NCBI GenBank assembly: GCA_009843635.1
Contig: VYDB01000015.1
Span: forward strand, 48,918-112,917
Direction of reading: 5' to 3'
Source: Gammaproteobacteria bacterium
GTDB taxonomy: Bacteria > Pseudomonadota > Gammaproteobacteria > Pseudomonadales > Azotimanducaceae
Length of the DNA stretch: 64,000 nt
The position numbers and the translations under genes are program-made. Numbering within the stretch: position 1 is the stretch's first letter; each line of letters opens with the position of its first letter. Below are positions 19,940 through 29,461 of the stretch, piece after piece. The notes beneath the pieces were generated by a model. It had not been told where the DNA came from, ran no database searches, and was given only the letters and a program-made list of their open reading frames with translations.

Positions 19940-20250
19940 CCGCGGTCAGCGTGCCCATCGAGCACGTGTTGGTGCTCGCGGCGGCGCTGTTCACCATTGG
20001 CTTGGTGGGCGTGCTCGTTCGGCGCAACGTCATCTTCCTGCTCATGTCGCTGGAAATCATGATGAACGCCTGTGGGCTGGCCTTCATCGCCGCCGGCGCC
20101 CGCTGGGCGGAAGCCGACGGGCAGATCATGTACATGCTGATACTGGCCTTGGCCGCCGCCGAAGTGGCGGTGGGGCTCGGCCTCGTGCTGCAACTGCAGC
20201 GCCGCTTCGACAACCTGGACATCGACGCCGCCAGCGAGTTGGCAGGGTAG
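19936..20250 (+). CDS. nuoK: NADH-quinone oxidoreductase subunit K
   Basis: A 104-residue subunit with three helices. Glu40 and Glu76 correspond to the two buried glutamates (E36 and E72 of E. coli) needed for proton transfer along the membrane arm. The start ATG 19936 lies within the nuoJ stop region (ATGA overlap). The frame continues upstream inside nuoJ, but homology begins at [12 protein letters not shown]. It is homologous to the MrpC antiporter subunit. Confidence 0.95.
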   Translation: MTAVSVPIEHVLVLAAALFTIGLVGVLVRRNVIFLLMSLEIMMNACGLAFIAAGARWAEADGQIMYMLILALAAAEVAVGLGLVLQLQRRFDNLDIDAASELAG

Positions 20251-20254
20251 GGCG

Positions 20255-22105
20255 ATGGACGGTCTGTGGTTGATCCCAGCGCTGCCCCTAGTGGGGTTTC
20301 TGATCCTATTCATCACCGAGGGACGGCTGCCGAACCGAGCGGTGGCCTTCATCGGCGCCGGCTCTGTGGGGCTTTCCGCCTTGGTGGCGCTGTTTGCCGG
20401 CCTCGACTTCATGGAGCAGGGCGGCGTACCCCAAGCTGAGCATCTCTGGACCTGGATGGCGGCGGGGCCTTTCGAGGTGGCCATCGGCCTGTACCTGGAT
20501 GGCCTGTCGCTGGTCATGGTTGGCGTCATCACCGGCGTCGGCTTCCTAATCCACCTGTACGCCACCGGCTACATGGCGGACGAGGAGGGCTACAGCCGCT
20601 TCTTCGCCTACATGAACCTGTTCGTGTTCGCCATGCTGATGCTGGTGCTGGGCGACAACCTACTGACGCTGTTCCTCGGTTGGGAGGGAGTGGGGCTGTG
20701 CAGCTACTTGCTGATCGGCTTCTTCCACCAAGACTCGGCCAACGGCTATGCGGCCCGCAAGGCATTCGTGGTGACCCGGGTGGGCGACACCTTCATGGCC
20801 GTGGGCCTGTTCCTGCTGTTCCGGGAGCTGGGCACCTTGGACATTCAGGCGGCCATGGGCGCCGCAACCCTAGCCTGGCCGGACGGCTCCACGCTCTGCA
20901 CAGTTATCGCGCTGCTGCTGCTCGGCGGCGCGGTGGGCAAATCCGCCCAGGTGCCGCTGCAAACCTGGCTGCCGGACGCCATGGCCGGCCCCACCCCGGT
21001 CAGCGCCTTGATCCACGCCGCCACCATGGTCACCGCCGGCGTATACCTGATCGCCCGCACCCATGATCTCTTCCTGCTCTCCTCGGACGCCCAGTTCGCC
21101 GTCGCCCTGGTCGGCTTGGTCACCCTGTTCATTGCCTCCTTCACCGCGCTGACCCAGCGCGACATCAAGCGCATTCTGGCCTATTCGACCATGAGCCAGA
21201 TCGGCTACATGTTTCTCGCCCTGGGCGTTGGTGCCTGGTCGGCGGCGATCTTTCACCTGATGACCCACGCGTTTTTCAAGGCCCTGCTGTTCCTCTCCGC
21301 CGGCTCGGTCATTCTGGCCCTGCACCACGAACAGGACATCTTCAAGATGGGCGGCCTGTGGCGGCGTCTGCCGGTGCCCTTCTGGAGCATGGTGATCGGC
21401 TCGGCGGCCTTGGCGGCGCTGCCGCTCACCTCCGGCTTCTACAGCAAGGACATCATCCTGCTGACCAGCTTCGACTATGGGTATGGCGGCGCTTGGTTCT
21501 GGGGCTTGGCGGCGTTGGCGGCGTTCATGACCTCGCTCTACACCGCCCGGATGATCTTCATCACCTTCTTTGGCGAAATGCGCACCGAACCCCATGACCA
21601 TTCCGGCGTCAACATGTGGCTGCCGCTGGTGATCCTGGCGGCTCTGGCCATCGGCGGCGGCTGGTTTGGGCTGGCGCCCGTGGCCGCCGTGCTGCCCGAC
21701 GGCGGCGTTGATGCGGCCCATCACGAGGGTGCCATCGTCTGGGTGACGGCGCTCATTCCCATTCTCGGGGTTCTGGTGGGCTACCTGGTTTTCGGCGGCA
21801 AGCAGCTTTCCGTTCGAGCGCTGGTGGAGTCCAAGGCAGGCCAAGGCGTTGCCCGTTTCTGGGATGGGGGCTGGGGATTCGACACCCTCTATGATCGCCT
21901 GATCGTGCGCCCGTTCCTGTTCTTGGCGCGGATCAACAAGGCCGATGCGGTGGACTTCATCTACACCTTCATCGCCGCCTTTGCCCGGCGCCTCAATGCC
22001 GTTACGGTGCGCTCCCAGACCGGCCAGTTGCGTTGGTACGCCGCCAACATGGCGCTCGGCTTGGTCCTGGCGCTGCTTCTGGTCTTCCTGGTGCCCGGGG
22101 CTTAG
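20255..22105 (+). CDS. nuoL: NADH-quinone oxidoreductase subunit L (antiporter-like)
   Basis: A 616-residue antiporter-like subunit with many hydrophobic helices, the distal proton pump of complex I. Signatures include the [17 protein letters not shown] helix, the [31 protein letters not shown] core with the pump lysine region, and [13 protein letters not shown]. The C-terminal extension carries the long lateral helix region ([17 protein letters not shown] and beyond). ATG 20255 follows the nuoK stop by four bases. Length matches the family (about 610). Confidence 0.96.
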   Translation: MDGLWLIPALPLVGFLILFITEGRLPNRAVAFIGAGSVGLSALVALFAGLDFMEQGGVPQAEHLWTWMAAGPFEVAIGLYLDGLSLVMVGVITGVGFLIHLYATGYMADEEGYSRFFAYMNLFVFAMLMLVLGDNLLTLFLGWEGVGLCSYLLIGFFHQDSANGYAARKAFVVTRVGDTFMAVGLFLLFRELGTLDIQAAMGAATLAWPDGSTLCTVIALLLLGGAVGKSAQVPLQTWLPDAMAGPTPVSALIHAATMVTAGVYLIARTHDLFLLSSDAQFAVALVGLVTLFIASFTALTQRDIKRILAYSTMSQIGYMFLALGVGAWSAAIFHLMTHAFFKALLFLSAGSVILALHHEQDIFKMGGLWRRLPVPFWSMVIGSAALAALPLTSGFYSKDIILLTSFDYGYGGAWFWGLAALAAFMTSLYTARMIFITFFGEMRTEPHDHSGVNMWLPLVILAALAIGGGWFGLAPVAAVLPDGGVDAAHHEGAIVWVTALIPILGVLVGYLVFGGKQLSVRALVESKAGQGVARFWDGGWGFDTLYDRLIVRPFLFLARINKADAVDFIYTFIAAFARRLNAVTVRSQTGQLRWYAANMALGLVLALLLVFLVPGA

Positions 22106-22108
22106 CGG

Positions 22109-23545
22109 ATGCAGATTTTGGGTCTCATCCTGTTGCTTCTCGGGGGCGGCGCACTGGCGGCACTGTCGGAGCGGCTGCACCGCAATGCGCCACGCTGGCT
22201 GGCGCTGGGCGTCATTGCCGCCTCCACGCTGTACTTGCTGGCCATTCCGGTGGGCACCGAAGAGCAGGCCGCCTGGATACCGCGCTTCGGCATCAGCCTT
22301 ATCTTGGCGATGGACGGGCTTAGCTTTGCGATGGTGGCCCTGACCCTGTTTCTGGGCCTGATCGCCATCGTCTCCTCATGGTCCGAAATCGACGAAAGCC
22401 CCGGCTTCTTCCAGTTCAACCTGCTGTGGACGCTGGCCGGCGTGGTGGGCGTGTTCACCGCGCTGGACCTGTTCCTGTTCTTCGTGTTCTGGGAAGTGAT
22501 GCTGGTGCCGATGTACTTCCTCATCGCCATCTGGGGCCATGAGGCGCGCGCTTACGCGGCAATGAAGTTCTTCCTGTTCACCCAGATCAGCGGGTTGCTG
22601 ATGCTGTTCGCCATCCTGACGCTGGTTTACCTGCACTACGACGCCAGCGGCGTCATCACCTTCGCCTATGCGGACCTGCTCGACGCTGAGCTCGACCCCG
22701 GCTACGCCTTCCTGCTCATGCTGGGCTTCTTCGTCGCCTTTGTGGTCAAGCTGCCCGGGGTGCCTTTCCATACTTGGCTCCCGGATGCGCACACCCAGGC
22801 GCCAACGGCCGGCAGCGTGATCCTGGCCGGCATCCTGCTCAAAACCGGCGCTTACGGGCTGCTGCGCTTCGTGGTGCCGCTGTTTCCCGAGGCGGCTTTG
22901 GAGTTTCGCTGGCCTGCCATGTTCCTAGGCGCGGCCAGCGTCATCTACGGCGGCTACCTGGCCTTCAGCCAAAGCGACTTCAAGCGGCTGGTGGCCTACA
23001 GCAGCATCAGCCACATGGGTTTCGTGCTGCTCGGCGTCTTCGCTTGGAACACGGTGGCGGTGCAGGGCGCGGTCGTGCAGATGGTGGCCCACGGCTTCTC
23101 CACCGCTGCCCTGTTCATGATGGCGGGCGCCCTGCAGCAGCGCTTGCACACCCGGGAGATGGGTCAGATGGGTGGCCTTTGGCTCAAGGCGCCGCGCATG
23201 GGCGCGGTGGCGCTGTTCTTCGTCATCGCTTCACTGGGAATGCCGGGGCTCGGCAACTTCGTCGGTGAATTCATGGTGCTGATTGGCGCCTTCCAGGTGG
23301 ACGTGCCGCTGACCATCGCTGCCGCCATCGGCATCATCGTTGCTGCGGTCTATGCGCTTTCCTTGATGCAGCGCTCCTTTCAGGGCGAGCCCAACGCAGC
23401 GGTGGAGACCATGCCCGACTTCGGCTTTCGGGAGCTTAGCGTCATGATCTTGATGATGGTGGCGTTGGTTTGGCTGGGCATCTATCCCGAAACCCTGCTG
23501 AACCTATCGGCGCCCGTGGTTTCCGGGCTGGGAGTCCACCCGTGA
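22109..23545 (+). CDS. nuoM: NADH-quinone oxidoreductase subunit M (antiporter-like)
   Basis: A 478-residue antiporter-like subunit with about 14 helices. It carries the [16 protein letters not shown] helix, with the conserved pump glutamate, and the [20 protein letters not shown] segment typical of NuoM. ATG 22109 is three bases after the nuoL stop. The stop is overlapped by the GTG of nuoN. It forms the middle proton channel of the membrane arm between NuoL and NuoN. Confidence 0.96.
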   Translation: MQILGLILLLLGGGALAALSERLHRNAPRWLALGVIAASTLYLLAIPVGTEEQAAWIPRFGISLILAMDGLSFAMVALTLFLGLIAIVSSWSEIDESPGFFQFNLLWTLAGVVGVFTALDLFLFFVFWEVMLVPMYFLIAIWGHEARAYAAMKFFLFTQISGLLMLFAILTLVYLHYDASGVITFAYADLLDAELDPGYAFLLMLGFFVAFVVKLPGVPFHTWLPDAHTQAPTAGSVILAGILLKTGAYGLLRFVVPLFPEAALEFRWPAMFLGAASVIYGGYLAFSQSDFKRLVAYSSISHMGFVLLGVFAWNTVAVQGAVVQMVAHGFSTAALFMMAGALQQRLHTREMGQMGGLWLKAPRMGAVALFFVIASLGMPGLGNFVGEFMVLIGAFQVDVPLTIAAAIGIIVAAVYALSLMQRSFQGEPNAAVETMPDFGFRELSVMILMMVALVWLGIYPETLLNLSAPVVSGLGVHP

Positions 23546-25011
23546 CGGCCTTGGACTTCCAAGCGCTGGCTCCCCACTTGACCCTGACCGGCGGGCTAAT
23601 GGTCGTGCTGCTCGCCGTTTCCTTCTGGCGCAGTCACCGCACCGCCTTCGCGCTGACCCTGCTGTCCTTGGCCGCGGCCTTCATCGCCCTGTGGCCTGGG
23701 CTTGGTGCCGGCCCCCGCGCAGTCACGCCGCTGCTGATGCTGGATGCCTACGCCGCCTTCTTCAACGGGCTGTTCATTCTCATCGGCGCAGTCACCGCCC
23801 TGCTGGCTCACCGCTACCTGGAAGGACGGGCGGGGAGCCAGGAGGAATTCCACGTGCTCCTGCTTGCGGCCACCCTAGGTGCCATGACCTTGGCCAGCGC
23901 CCAACACTTCGCCGCCCTGCTGTTGGGGCTGGAGATTCTCTCGATTTCACTGTACGCGATGGTGGCGTATCCGGAAGAGGACCACCCGCCGTTGGAGGCG
24001 GCGCTTAAGTACTTGGTGCTGTCCGGGGTCGGCTCGACCATCATGTTGTTCGGCATGGCGCTGATCTACCACGCCACTGGCGCCCTCGGATTTGCGGAGT
24101 TGGCGGCTTTCGCCGCCACGGGCGACAGGGCCGACCTGTGGCTGTCGGCAGGCTTGGTCCTGTTCGTCATCGGCATCGCCTTCAAACTGTCCCTAGTGCC
24201 GTTCCACATGTGGACGCCCGACGTTTACCAAGGTGCCCCGGCGCCGGTGACCGCCTACTTGGCCACCGTGTCCAAAGCGGCAGTTTTCGCCGTGCTGCTG
24301 CGCTTCGCCGTGGATGCCCAGCTCCTGGATCTCTCCAGCGGGGCGCAGGTATCGGTGGCGATGCTGTTCGCCATCATCGCGGTGCTGTCGATGGTGATTG
24401 GCAACGTGCTCGCCTTGCTGCAGAACAGCATCAAGCGGCTGCTGGCCTATTCCTCCATCGCTCACGTCGGCTACCTGCTCATTGCCTTGCTGGTGCTGAA
24501 CGCGCTGCCCGGCCAGCCCATGGCGGTGGAAACCGCGCTGGTGTTTCTCGTGGGCTACTTGGCCATGACCTTGGCCGCCTTTGCGGTGGTGAGCGAACTG
24601 AGCTCGGCGGCCGATGGTGAGCGCGATCAAATCGAGGAGTATTCGGGCCTCTTCTGGCGGCACCCGGTGCTGGCATCGGTTTTGACCGCAGCGCTGCTTT
24701 CCTTGGCCGGCATTCCCCTAACTGCTGGATTCATCGCCAAGTTCTACCTGTTTGCCGCAGGCGTGGATGGCGAGCTCTGGGGCCTGCTCTGGGCGATGGT
24801 CGTCGGCAGCGCCATCTCCATCTACTACTACCTGAAGATCGTCTTCGCCATGACCGTGCGCGGCGCTGACGCCCCCGCCATTCCCGCGTCCTTCGCGGGC
24901 GTGGCCACTGCCGCCGTGCTTGGCGTTGTGGTGCTGGCGATCGGCATCTACCCAACTCCACTGATTGGGCTGGCAAGCGACATTGCCCAAGGCCTTCGCC
25001 TGACGCCCTGA
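23542..25011 (+). CDS. nuoN: NADH-quinone oxidoreductase subunit N (antiporter-like)
   Basis: A 489-residue antiporter-like subunit and the last gene of the nuo operon. FKLSLVPFHMWTPDVYQGAP and the LLAYSSIAHVGYLLI segment are NuoN signatures. GTG 23542 overlaps the nuoM stop by four bases; an in-frame extension into nuoM is not conserved. All thirteen polypeptides of an E. coli-type complex I (A, B, CD, E-N) are therefore present and look intact in this window. Confidence 0.96.
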   Translation: MTALDFQALAPHLTLTGGLMVVLLAVSFWRSHRTAFALTLLSLAAAFIALWPGLGAGPRAVTPLLMLDAYAAFFNGLFILIGAVTALLAHRYLEGRAGSQEEFHVLLLAATLGAMTLASAQHFAALLLGLEILSISLYAMVAYPEEDHPPLEAALKYLVLSGVGSTIMLFGMALIYHATGALGFAELAAFAATGDRADLWLSAGLVLFVIGIAFKLSLVPFHMWTPDVYQGAPAPVTAYLATVSKAAVFAVLLRFAVDAQLLDLSSGAQVSVAMLFAIIAVLSMVIGNVLALLQNSIKRLLAYSSIAHVGYLLIALLVLNALPGQPMAVETALVFLVGYLAMTLAAFAVVSELSSAADGERDQIEEYSGLFWRHPVLASVLTAALLSLAGIPLTAGFIAKFYLFAAGVDGELWGLLWAMVVGSAISIYYYLKIVFAMTVRGADAPAIPASFAGVATAAVLGVVVLAIGIYPTPLIGLASDIAQGLRLTP

Positions 25012-25119
25012 GCCTGCCGAAGCGGCCATCCAGTGGATCACTTCCTTTGCGCGGATCGGGATTGCAATGCAAGTTGACTTGCTGGTACAACGGCGAAAAC
25101 AACCAAGGGGAATGGAGAT

Positions 25120-27567
25120 ATGAGCAATCTGATCGGTCAATTGCTGCGTGGCCTGACCTGTGTTTTGCCCTTGATCGCCTTGTCCGCGGTCGCTCAGGAT
25201 GCAGGCAGCGGAGAAGGCGCCGAATCTGCGTCAGGGATCATTGAGGAACTCTTGGTCACCGCCCGCCGCCGGGAGGAGAACGTTCAGGACGTGCCGATTC
25301 CGGTGACCGCCCTGTCGGGGCAAGACCTCAAGGACCGGGCTGCGGACGAGGTGCGCGACCTGATGCGCATCACCCCGAACATGGACTTCCAGCAGGCTGG
25401 CTCCGCCAAGAACACGGCCCAGGTGTTTCTTCGCGGGATTGGGCAAGTGAATTGGGCGCCCACCCAAGACCCGAAGATCGGCATTTATGTGGATGGCGTT
25501 TACCTAGGCCGTTCCCAAGGCGCGGTGTTCGACTTTCTGGATGTCGACCGCGTCGAGGTCCTGCGCGGCCCCCAAGGCACGCTATTTGGCCGCAACACAA
25601 CGGCTGGCCTGATCCATGTCATCAGCAATCGTCCCGAGGAGGAATTTGACTACTCCGTGGGCGTCGGGGTCGGCAACGACGGCATCCTGACCGGAGAAGC
25701 CATGCTCAACATCCCGCTGAGCGATACTTTCGCCGCCCGGTTGGCCGTCCAGCATCGGGAGTCCGACGGTTACGTCAAGAACACCGGCACCGGTGAGGAT
25801 TGGAATGACGAAAACTCGCAGATGGCGCGGCTGTCGCTGCGCTGGCAACCGAACGACCGCTTCCTTGGCGACCTGATCGTGGACATGCAGCACGTTCGAG
25901 AGAACGGCGGTTTGGGAAGCTGCGAATGGGGCGGCCCGGACAACGGAGCACTGGCACCCTTTCTGAGTCTGCAAAGCGCTGCGTACTGGCTGGGGGTTTA
26001 CGATGAGATCAAGGACACCTGCAATGCCACCAAGCCGTATGAATCCGGCGAGAACGACGCCGCTGAGAACAATGTGGATGCCTTAAGCTTGGCCTTGAAC
26101 TTGGAGGTTGATCTCGGCTTCGCCACACTGTCATCCATTTCCTCCTACCGCGACTTGAAGGACTTCAACGCCTCCTGGGGTTGGGCGTCGGACAACGTCG
26201 GCACGGCGTCGTATCTGGAGGTCATCGGCGTTGACGACAACAAGGCCGAACAGTGGAGCCAAGAGTTGCGCCTTTCCGGCGTGGCGTTCAATGATGCCGT
26301 CGATTGGACCGTCGGCGGCTACCTGTTCGAGGAGGATGCGGACAACAATTTGGACGTGCCGCTGTTTCGCGGTGTTCAACTGCCCGACTGCGCCTCGTCA
26401 CCGATTTCCTGCTTCCCCTTTCCCTTGATACCAGGCACCCCCTTGGCCCCCTTGGCTGGAGTGCCCTTCGGCATTGTTGCCCAGCAGCTTTTCCAGATCG
26501 GTGGCAGCCGCCATCAGATCTTTGATGCGACCAACTCATCCGAAGCGCTTTTCGGGGAGATCACTTGGCGATTCATGGACCGGTTCGCGTTGACTGCGGG
26601 TGTGCGGCACACTTGGGACAAACGCGAGTTCACGCGCACGGAGACGCTCCTCATCGGCTTTCCCGACCCGACCTTGAGGTGTCCACCGGGAACTCCGCCG
26701 CCGGTGAACGGCACCACTTGCTACGTCGAGGAGAAGTTCAGCGAGACGACGCCGCGCGCGATTTTGAGCTACAACATCAACGACAACGTGATGATCTATG
26801 GCGGCTGGAGCCGGGGCTACTCCAGCGGTGGGTTCAACCAGGACGTGCGCATGCGGCCTTTCGACCCGGAAATTTCCAGCAACTGGGAGGGCGGCTTGAA
26901 GTCCCTGCTGATGGACGGTCGGCTCATGCTGAACCTGACCGCATTCCACAACACCTACGAGAACCAGCAGCTCACCGTAGGCCGGACGGTGGACGGACAA
27001 CCCACGGCCGACTTGATCAACGCCCAAGAGGCGACGCTCTACGGCTTCGAAGGCGAATTGCGGGCGGAGCTTGCGGCTGGGTTCTATGCGCTCGGCTCCT
27101 TCGGAATTCTGGACGGCGAATACGATGAGTTCACCGTGGACGACAACTTGACTGATCCCGTAACGGGCCAGGAAATCATCGTCACCCGCGACCTGAAGGA
27201 TACCGAGGTGGTGCGCCTGGCCCCGGTCACCTACAGCGTCGCAGTGGGCAACCATCGCGCCTTGGGCGATGGCGGCACCCTGAACGCGCAACTGGGCTGG
27301 GCATTTCGCGGACGCACCTACAACACGCTGGAAACCCAGCGCTCGTCCCGCCAGGGCAAGTACGGCTTGCTCGACGGACGCATCGTCTGGACCTTGCCGA
27401 ACGGCCAGACCTCGATAGCGCTTTGGGGTTCCAACTTGCTTGATCGAGAATACTACGGTGCCGCCATCGACCTGACCGGCGGCACTTCGCCGGCAGGCAC
27501 CAACACCAAGTACTGGGGCGAGCCGCGCCGTTTCGGCATCGAGTTCCGGCATAGCTTGGGCGGGTAG
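25120..27567 (+). CDS. TonB-dependent outer-membrane receptor
   Basis: An 815-residue outer-membrane receptor. Residues 1-25 form a signal peptide (ending SAVA), and a TonB-box-like EELLVTARR lies at about 42-50. The plug contains YVDGVYLGRSQG and EVLRGPQGTLFGRNTTAG. The barrel contains GGWSRGYSSGGFNQ and ends in RFGIEFRHSL. It is a paralogue in style of the receptor at 5154-7475 but not a close duplicate; loops differ strongly. A ribosome site (CAAGGGGAATGGAGAT) precedes ATG 25120. The palindrome TTGCAATGCAA lies about 57 bases upstream. Downstream genes on the same strand encode oxidative enzymes, so the ligand may be an organic substrate for them. Confidence 0.9.
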   Translation: MSNLIGQLLRGLTCVLPLIALSAVAQDAGSGEGAESASGIIEELLVTARRREENVQDVPIPVTALSGQDLKDRAADEVRDLMRITPNMDFQQAGSAKNTAQVFLRGIGQVNWAPTQDPKIGIYVDGVYLGRSQGAVFDFLDVDRVEVLRGPQGTLFGRNTTAGLIHVISNRPEEEFDYSVGVGVGNDGILTGEAMLNIPLSDTFAARLAVQHRESDGYVKNTGTGEDWNDENSQMARLSLRWQPNDRFLGDLIVDMQHVRENGGLGSCEWGGPDNGALAPFLSLQSAAYWLGVYDEIKDTCNATKPYESGENDAAENNVDALSLALNLEVDLGFATLSSISSYRDLKDFNASWGWASDNVGTASYLEVIGVDDNKAEQWSQELRLSGVAFNDAVDWTVGGYLFEEDADNNLDVPLFRGVQLPDCASSPISCFPFPLIPGTPLAPLAGVPFGIVAQQLFQIGGSRHQIFDATNSSEALFGEITWRFMDRFALTAGVRHTWDKREFTRTETLLIGFPDPTLRCPPGTPPPVNGTTCYVEEKFSETTPRAILSYNINDNVMIYGGWSRGYSSGGFNQDVRMRPFDPEISSNWEGGLKSLLMDGRLMLNLTAFHNTYENQQLTVGRTVDGQPTADLINAQEATLYGFEGELRAELAAGFYALGSFGILDGEYDEFTVDDNLTDPVTGQEIIVTRDLKDTEVVRLAPVTYSVAVGNHRALGDGGTLNAQLGWAFRGRTYNTLETQRSSRQGKYGLLDGRIVWTLPNGQTSIALWGSNLLDREYYGAAIDLTGGTSPAGTNTKYWGEPRRFGIEFRHSLGG

Positions 27568-27640
27568 CGAAAACTGCGGACCGGGCGCCTTTACATAATG
27601 CGCTCGGCACCGCCGTCAACGATTGAGGAAAGCAGCATCC

Positions 27641-27943
27641 ATGTTCATCGCAATGAATCGATTTCAGATTGCCAAGGGCTTCGAAGCCGGCTTCGAGAAG
27701 GTGTGGCGCGAGCGCGACACCTATCTGTCCGAAGTGCCCGGCTTCATGGACTTCCATCTGCTCAAGGGACCGGAAGGCGACGACCACGTGCTCTACGCCT
27801 CCCACAGCGTCTGGGAAAGCCGCGAGGCGTTCATCGCCTGGACGGAGTCCGAGCACTTTCGCAAGGCCCATGCGCAAGCCAGTGCCCCCAAAGGAACTTA
27901 CTTGGGCCACCCGAACCTGGAGACCTTTGAAGCGGTGCTCTAG
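27641..27943 (+). CDS. Antibiotic-biosynthesis-monooxygenase (ABM/IsdG-HmoB fold) small protein
   Basis: A 100-residue protein starting at ATG 27641 behind GAGGAAA with nine bases of spacing. FIAMNRFQIAKGFEAGFEKVW and VPGFMDFHLLKG follow the pattern of the dimeric ferredoxin-like ABM fold, seen in haem-degrading monooxygenases (IsdG, HmoB) and cofactor-free quinol monooxygenases. The segment HSVWESREAFIAWTESEHFRKAH fits HmoB-like haem binding, the His near the end being a possible iron ligand. It lies between a TonB receptor and a TcuA-like flavoprotein. Haem turnover and quinol oxidation are both possible; the former would fit a haem-type receptor. Confidence 0.7.
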   Translation: MFIAMNRFQIAKGFEAGFEKVWRERDTYLSEVPGFMDFHLLKGPEGDDHVLYASHSVWESREAFIAWTESEHFRKAHAQASAPKGTYLGHPNLETFEAVL

Positions 27944-27952
27944 CCATTTGCC

Positions 27953-29440
27953 GTGTCTCGCGTTGTCGTAGTCGGTTCCGGCAATGCTGGGCTCTGTGCC
28001 GCACTATCGGCCGCTCAGCAGGGTGCCGATGTCATCGTTGTTGAAGCAGGCGGCGAGGCGGATTTCGGCGGCAACAGCCGCTACACCGCCGGGGCCATGC
28101 GCTTCGCCTATCGGGGCCGCGACGATGTGCTGGGATTGGTCGATGCGCAGGATCCCCACGTTGCGGCCTGCGACTTCGGCGCCTATCCCGAGGCCGAATT
28201 TGAAGCGGACCTGCGCCAATTCTCCGATGGCGCGCAGCTTAATCCACTGCAACGCCTACTGGTTCGGGACAGCCGCTCGACGCTGAGGTGGTTGACGGAA
28301 TCCGGCGTTTCCTTCGAACCCATCTACAGCCGGCAGGCTGTGCGCATCAATGGTCGTTATCGCTTCTGGGGCGGGCTGACGCTGGCTGCGGTGGGCGAGG
28401 GCGAGAGTCTGATCAACCGCGAAAGAAGCCTGGCGAAAGCCGAGGGATGCGAATTCGCGCTCAACGCTCCGGTCACCGCTTTGCTGCAGACCCACGCCGC
28501 TTTGCGGCAAGTTAAGAGTCGGGTTTGCGGCGTGCGCACCGCCTCTGGAGCGGACATCATCGCCGATGCCGTGGTACTCGCCTGCGGTGGCTTTGAAGCG
28601 AACGCCGACGAGCGGGCGGTGCGCCTCGGCGCGGCTTGGCGTAGCGCCAAGGTGCGCGGCACCGCCCTCAACCAAGGCGCCGGATTGACGTTGGCCCAGT
28701 CAGCCGGCGCAGCCTTGGCCGGTGACTTTGAACGCTGCCACGCCGTATGCATGGACACGGCGACGCCGGACTTTCGCGACAGCGCCATGCCCCATGTCGA
28801 ACGGCGGCGCTTTCGCCGCATCAGCTACCCCTTTGGCGTCATGCTCAATCGCCGCGGCGAACGGTTTGTCGATGAGGGCGCCGATTTCCGCAACTACACC
28901 TACGCCCAGTACGGCGCCGCCGTGCTTGAGCAGCCCGGCGCAGTGGCCTGGCAGATCTTTGATGCGGCCGGCGCGAAGCTGCTCTACGACGACTATTTCC
29001 AGGAATTGGCCACCCACTGGCAGGCACCGCGACTATCCGAACTGATTGATCAATTGCCCGGCATCGACCGCTGCCAAGCGATGCGGACCTTGGACGCCTA
29101 TAACGCCAGCGCTCCGGGAGAGGGTTTCGACCCCACCATCAAGGATGGCTGCGCAGCGCGCGGGCTCGATCCACCCAAGAGCAATTGGGCGACACCTCTT
29201 TTGGAACCCCCATTCCACGCCTTTGAAGTCACCTGCGGCATCACGTTCACCTACGGGGGATTGGCGGTGGACGTGGCCGGCCGGGTGCTCGACGGGGCCG
29301 GCCGACCCGTGCCCGGTTTGTTCGCCGCCGGCGAGATCGTCGGCGGCCTGTTTTTCGATGGCTATCCGGGCGGTTCCGGCTTGACCGCAGGCGCCGTCAT
29401 GGGCCGCCGAAGCGGCGCCAGCGCCGCTCAGGTATATTAG
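27953..29440 (+). CDS. FAD-dependent dehydrogenase, TcuA (tricarballylate dehydrogenase)-like
   Basis: A 495-residue flavoprotein of the fumarate reductase/KstD superfamily. GSGNAGLCAALSAAQQGA at residues 8-25 is the dinucleotide fold, EAGGEADFGGNSRYTAGAM binds FAD, and the C-terminal CGITFTYGGLAVDVAGRVL with GYPGGSGLTAGAVMGRRSG closes the FAD site. The overall pattern, including DAYNASAPGEGFDPTIKDG, is closest to tricarballylate dehydrogenase TcuA, which oxidises tricarballylate to cis-aconitate. No TcuB partner or TcuC transporter is adjacent, so the substrate may differ. The start is GTG 27953, nine bases after the small monooxygenase-like gene. Confidence 0.75.
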   Translation: MSRVVVVGSGNAGLCAALSAAQQGADVIVVEAGGEADFGGNSRYTAGAMRFAYRGRDDVLGLVDAQDPHVAACDFGAYPEAEFEADLRQFSDGAQLNPLQRLLVRDSRSTLRWLTESGVSFEPIYSRQAVRINGRYRFWGGLTLAAVGEGESLINRERSLAKAEGCEFALNAPVTALLQTHAALRQVKSRVCGVRTASGADIIADAVVLACGGFEANADERAVRLGAAWRSAKVRGTALNQGAGLTLAQSAGAALAGDFERCHAVCMDTATPDFRDSAMPHVERRRFRRISYPFGVMLNRRGERFVDEGADFRNYTYAQYGAAVLEQPGAVAWQIFDAAGAKLLYDDYFQELATHWQAPRLSELIDQLPGIDRCQAMRTLDAYNASAPGEGFDPTIKDGCAARGLDPPKSNWATPLLEPPFHAFEVTCGITFTYGGLAVDVAGRVLDGAGRPVPGLFAAGEIVGGLFFDGYPGGSGLTAGAVMGRRSGASAAQVY

Positions 29441-29461
29441 GCCTTTGACTGGGAGGACCAC

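Noticed and set aside
5154..27567. The two TonB receptors as a recent duplication flanking nuo
   Set aside because: They share only family hallmarks such as the EVLRGPQGTLFGRNTTAG region; signal peptides, loops and C-termini differ too much for a recent copy.
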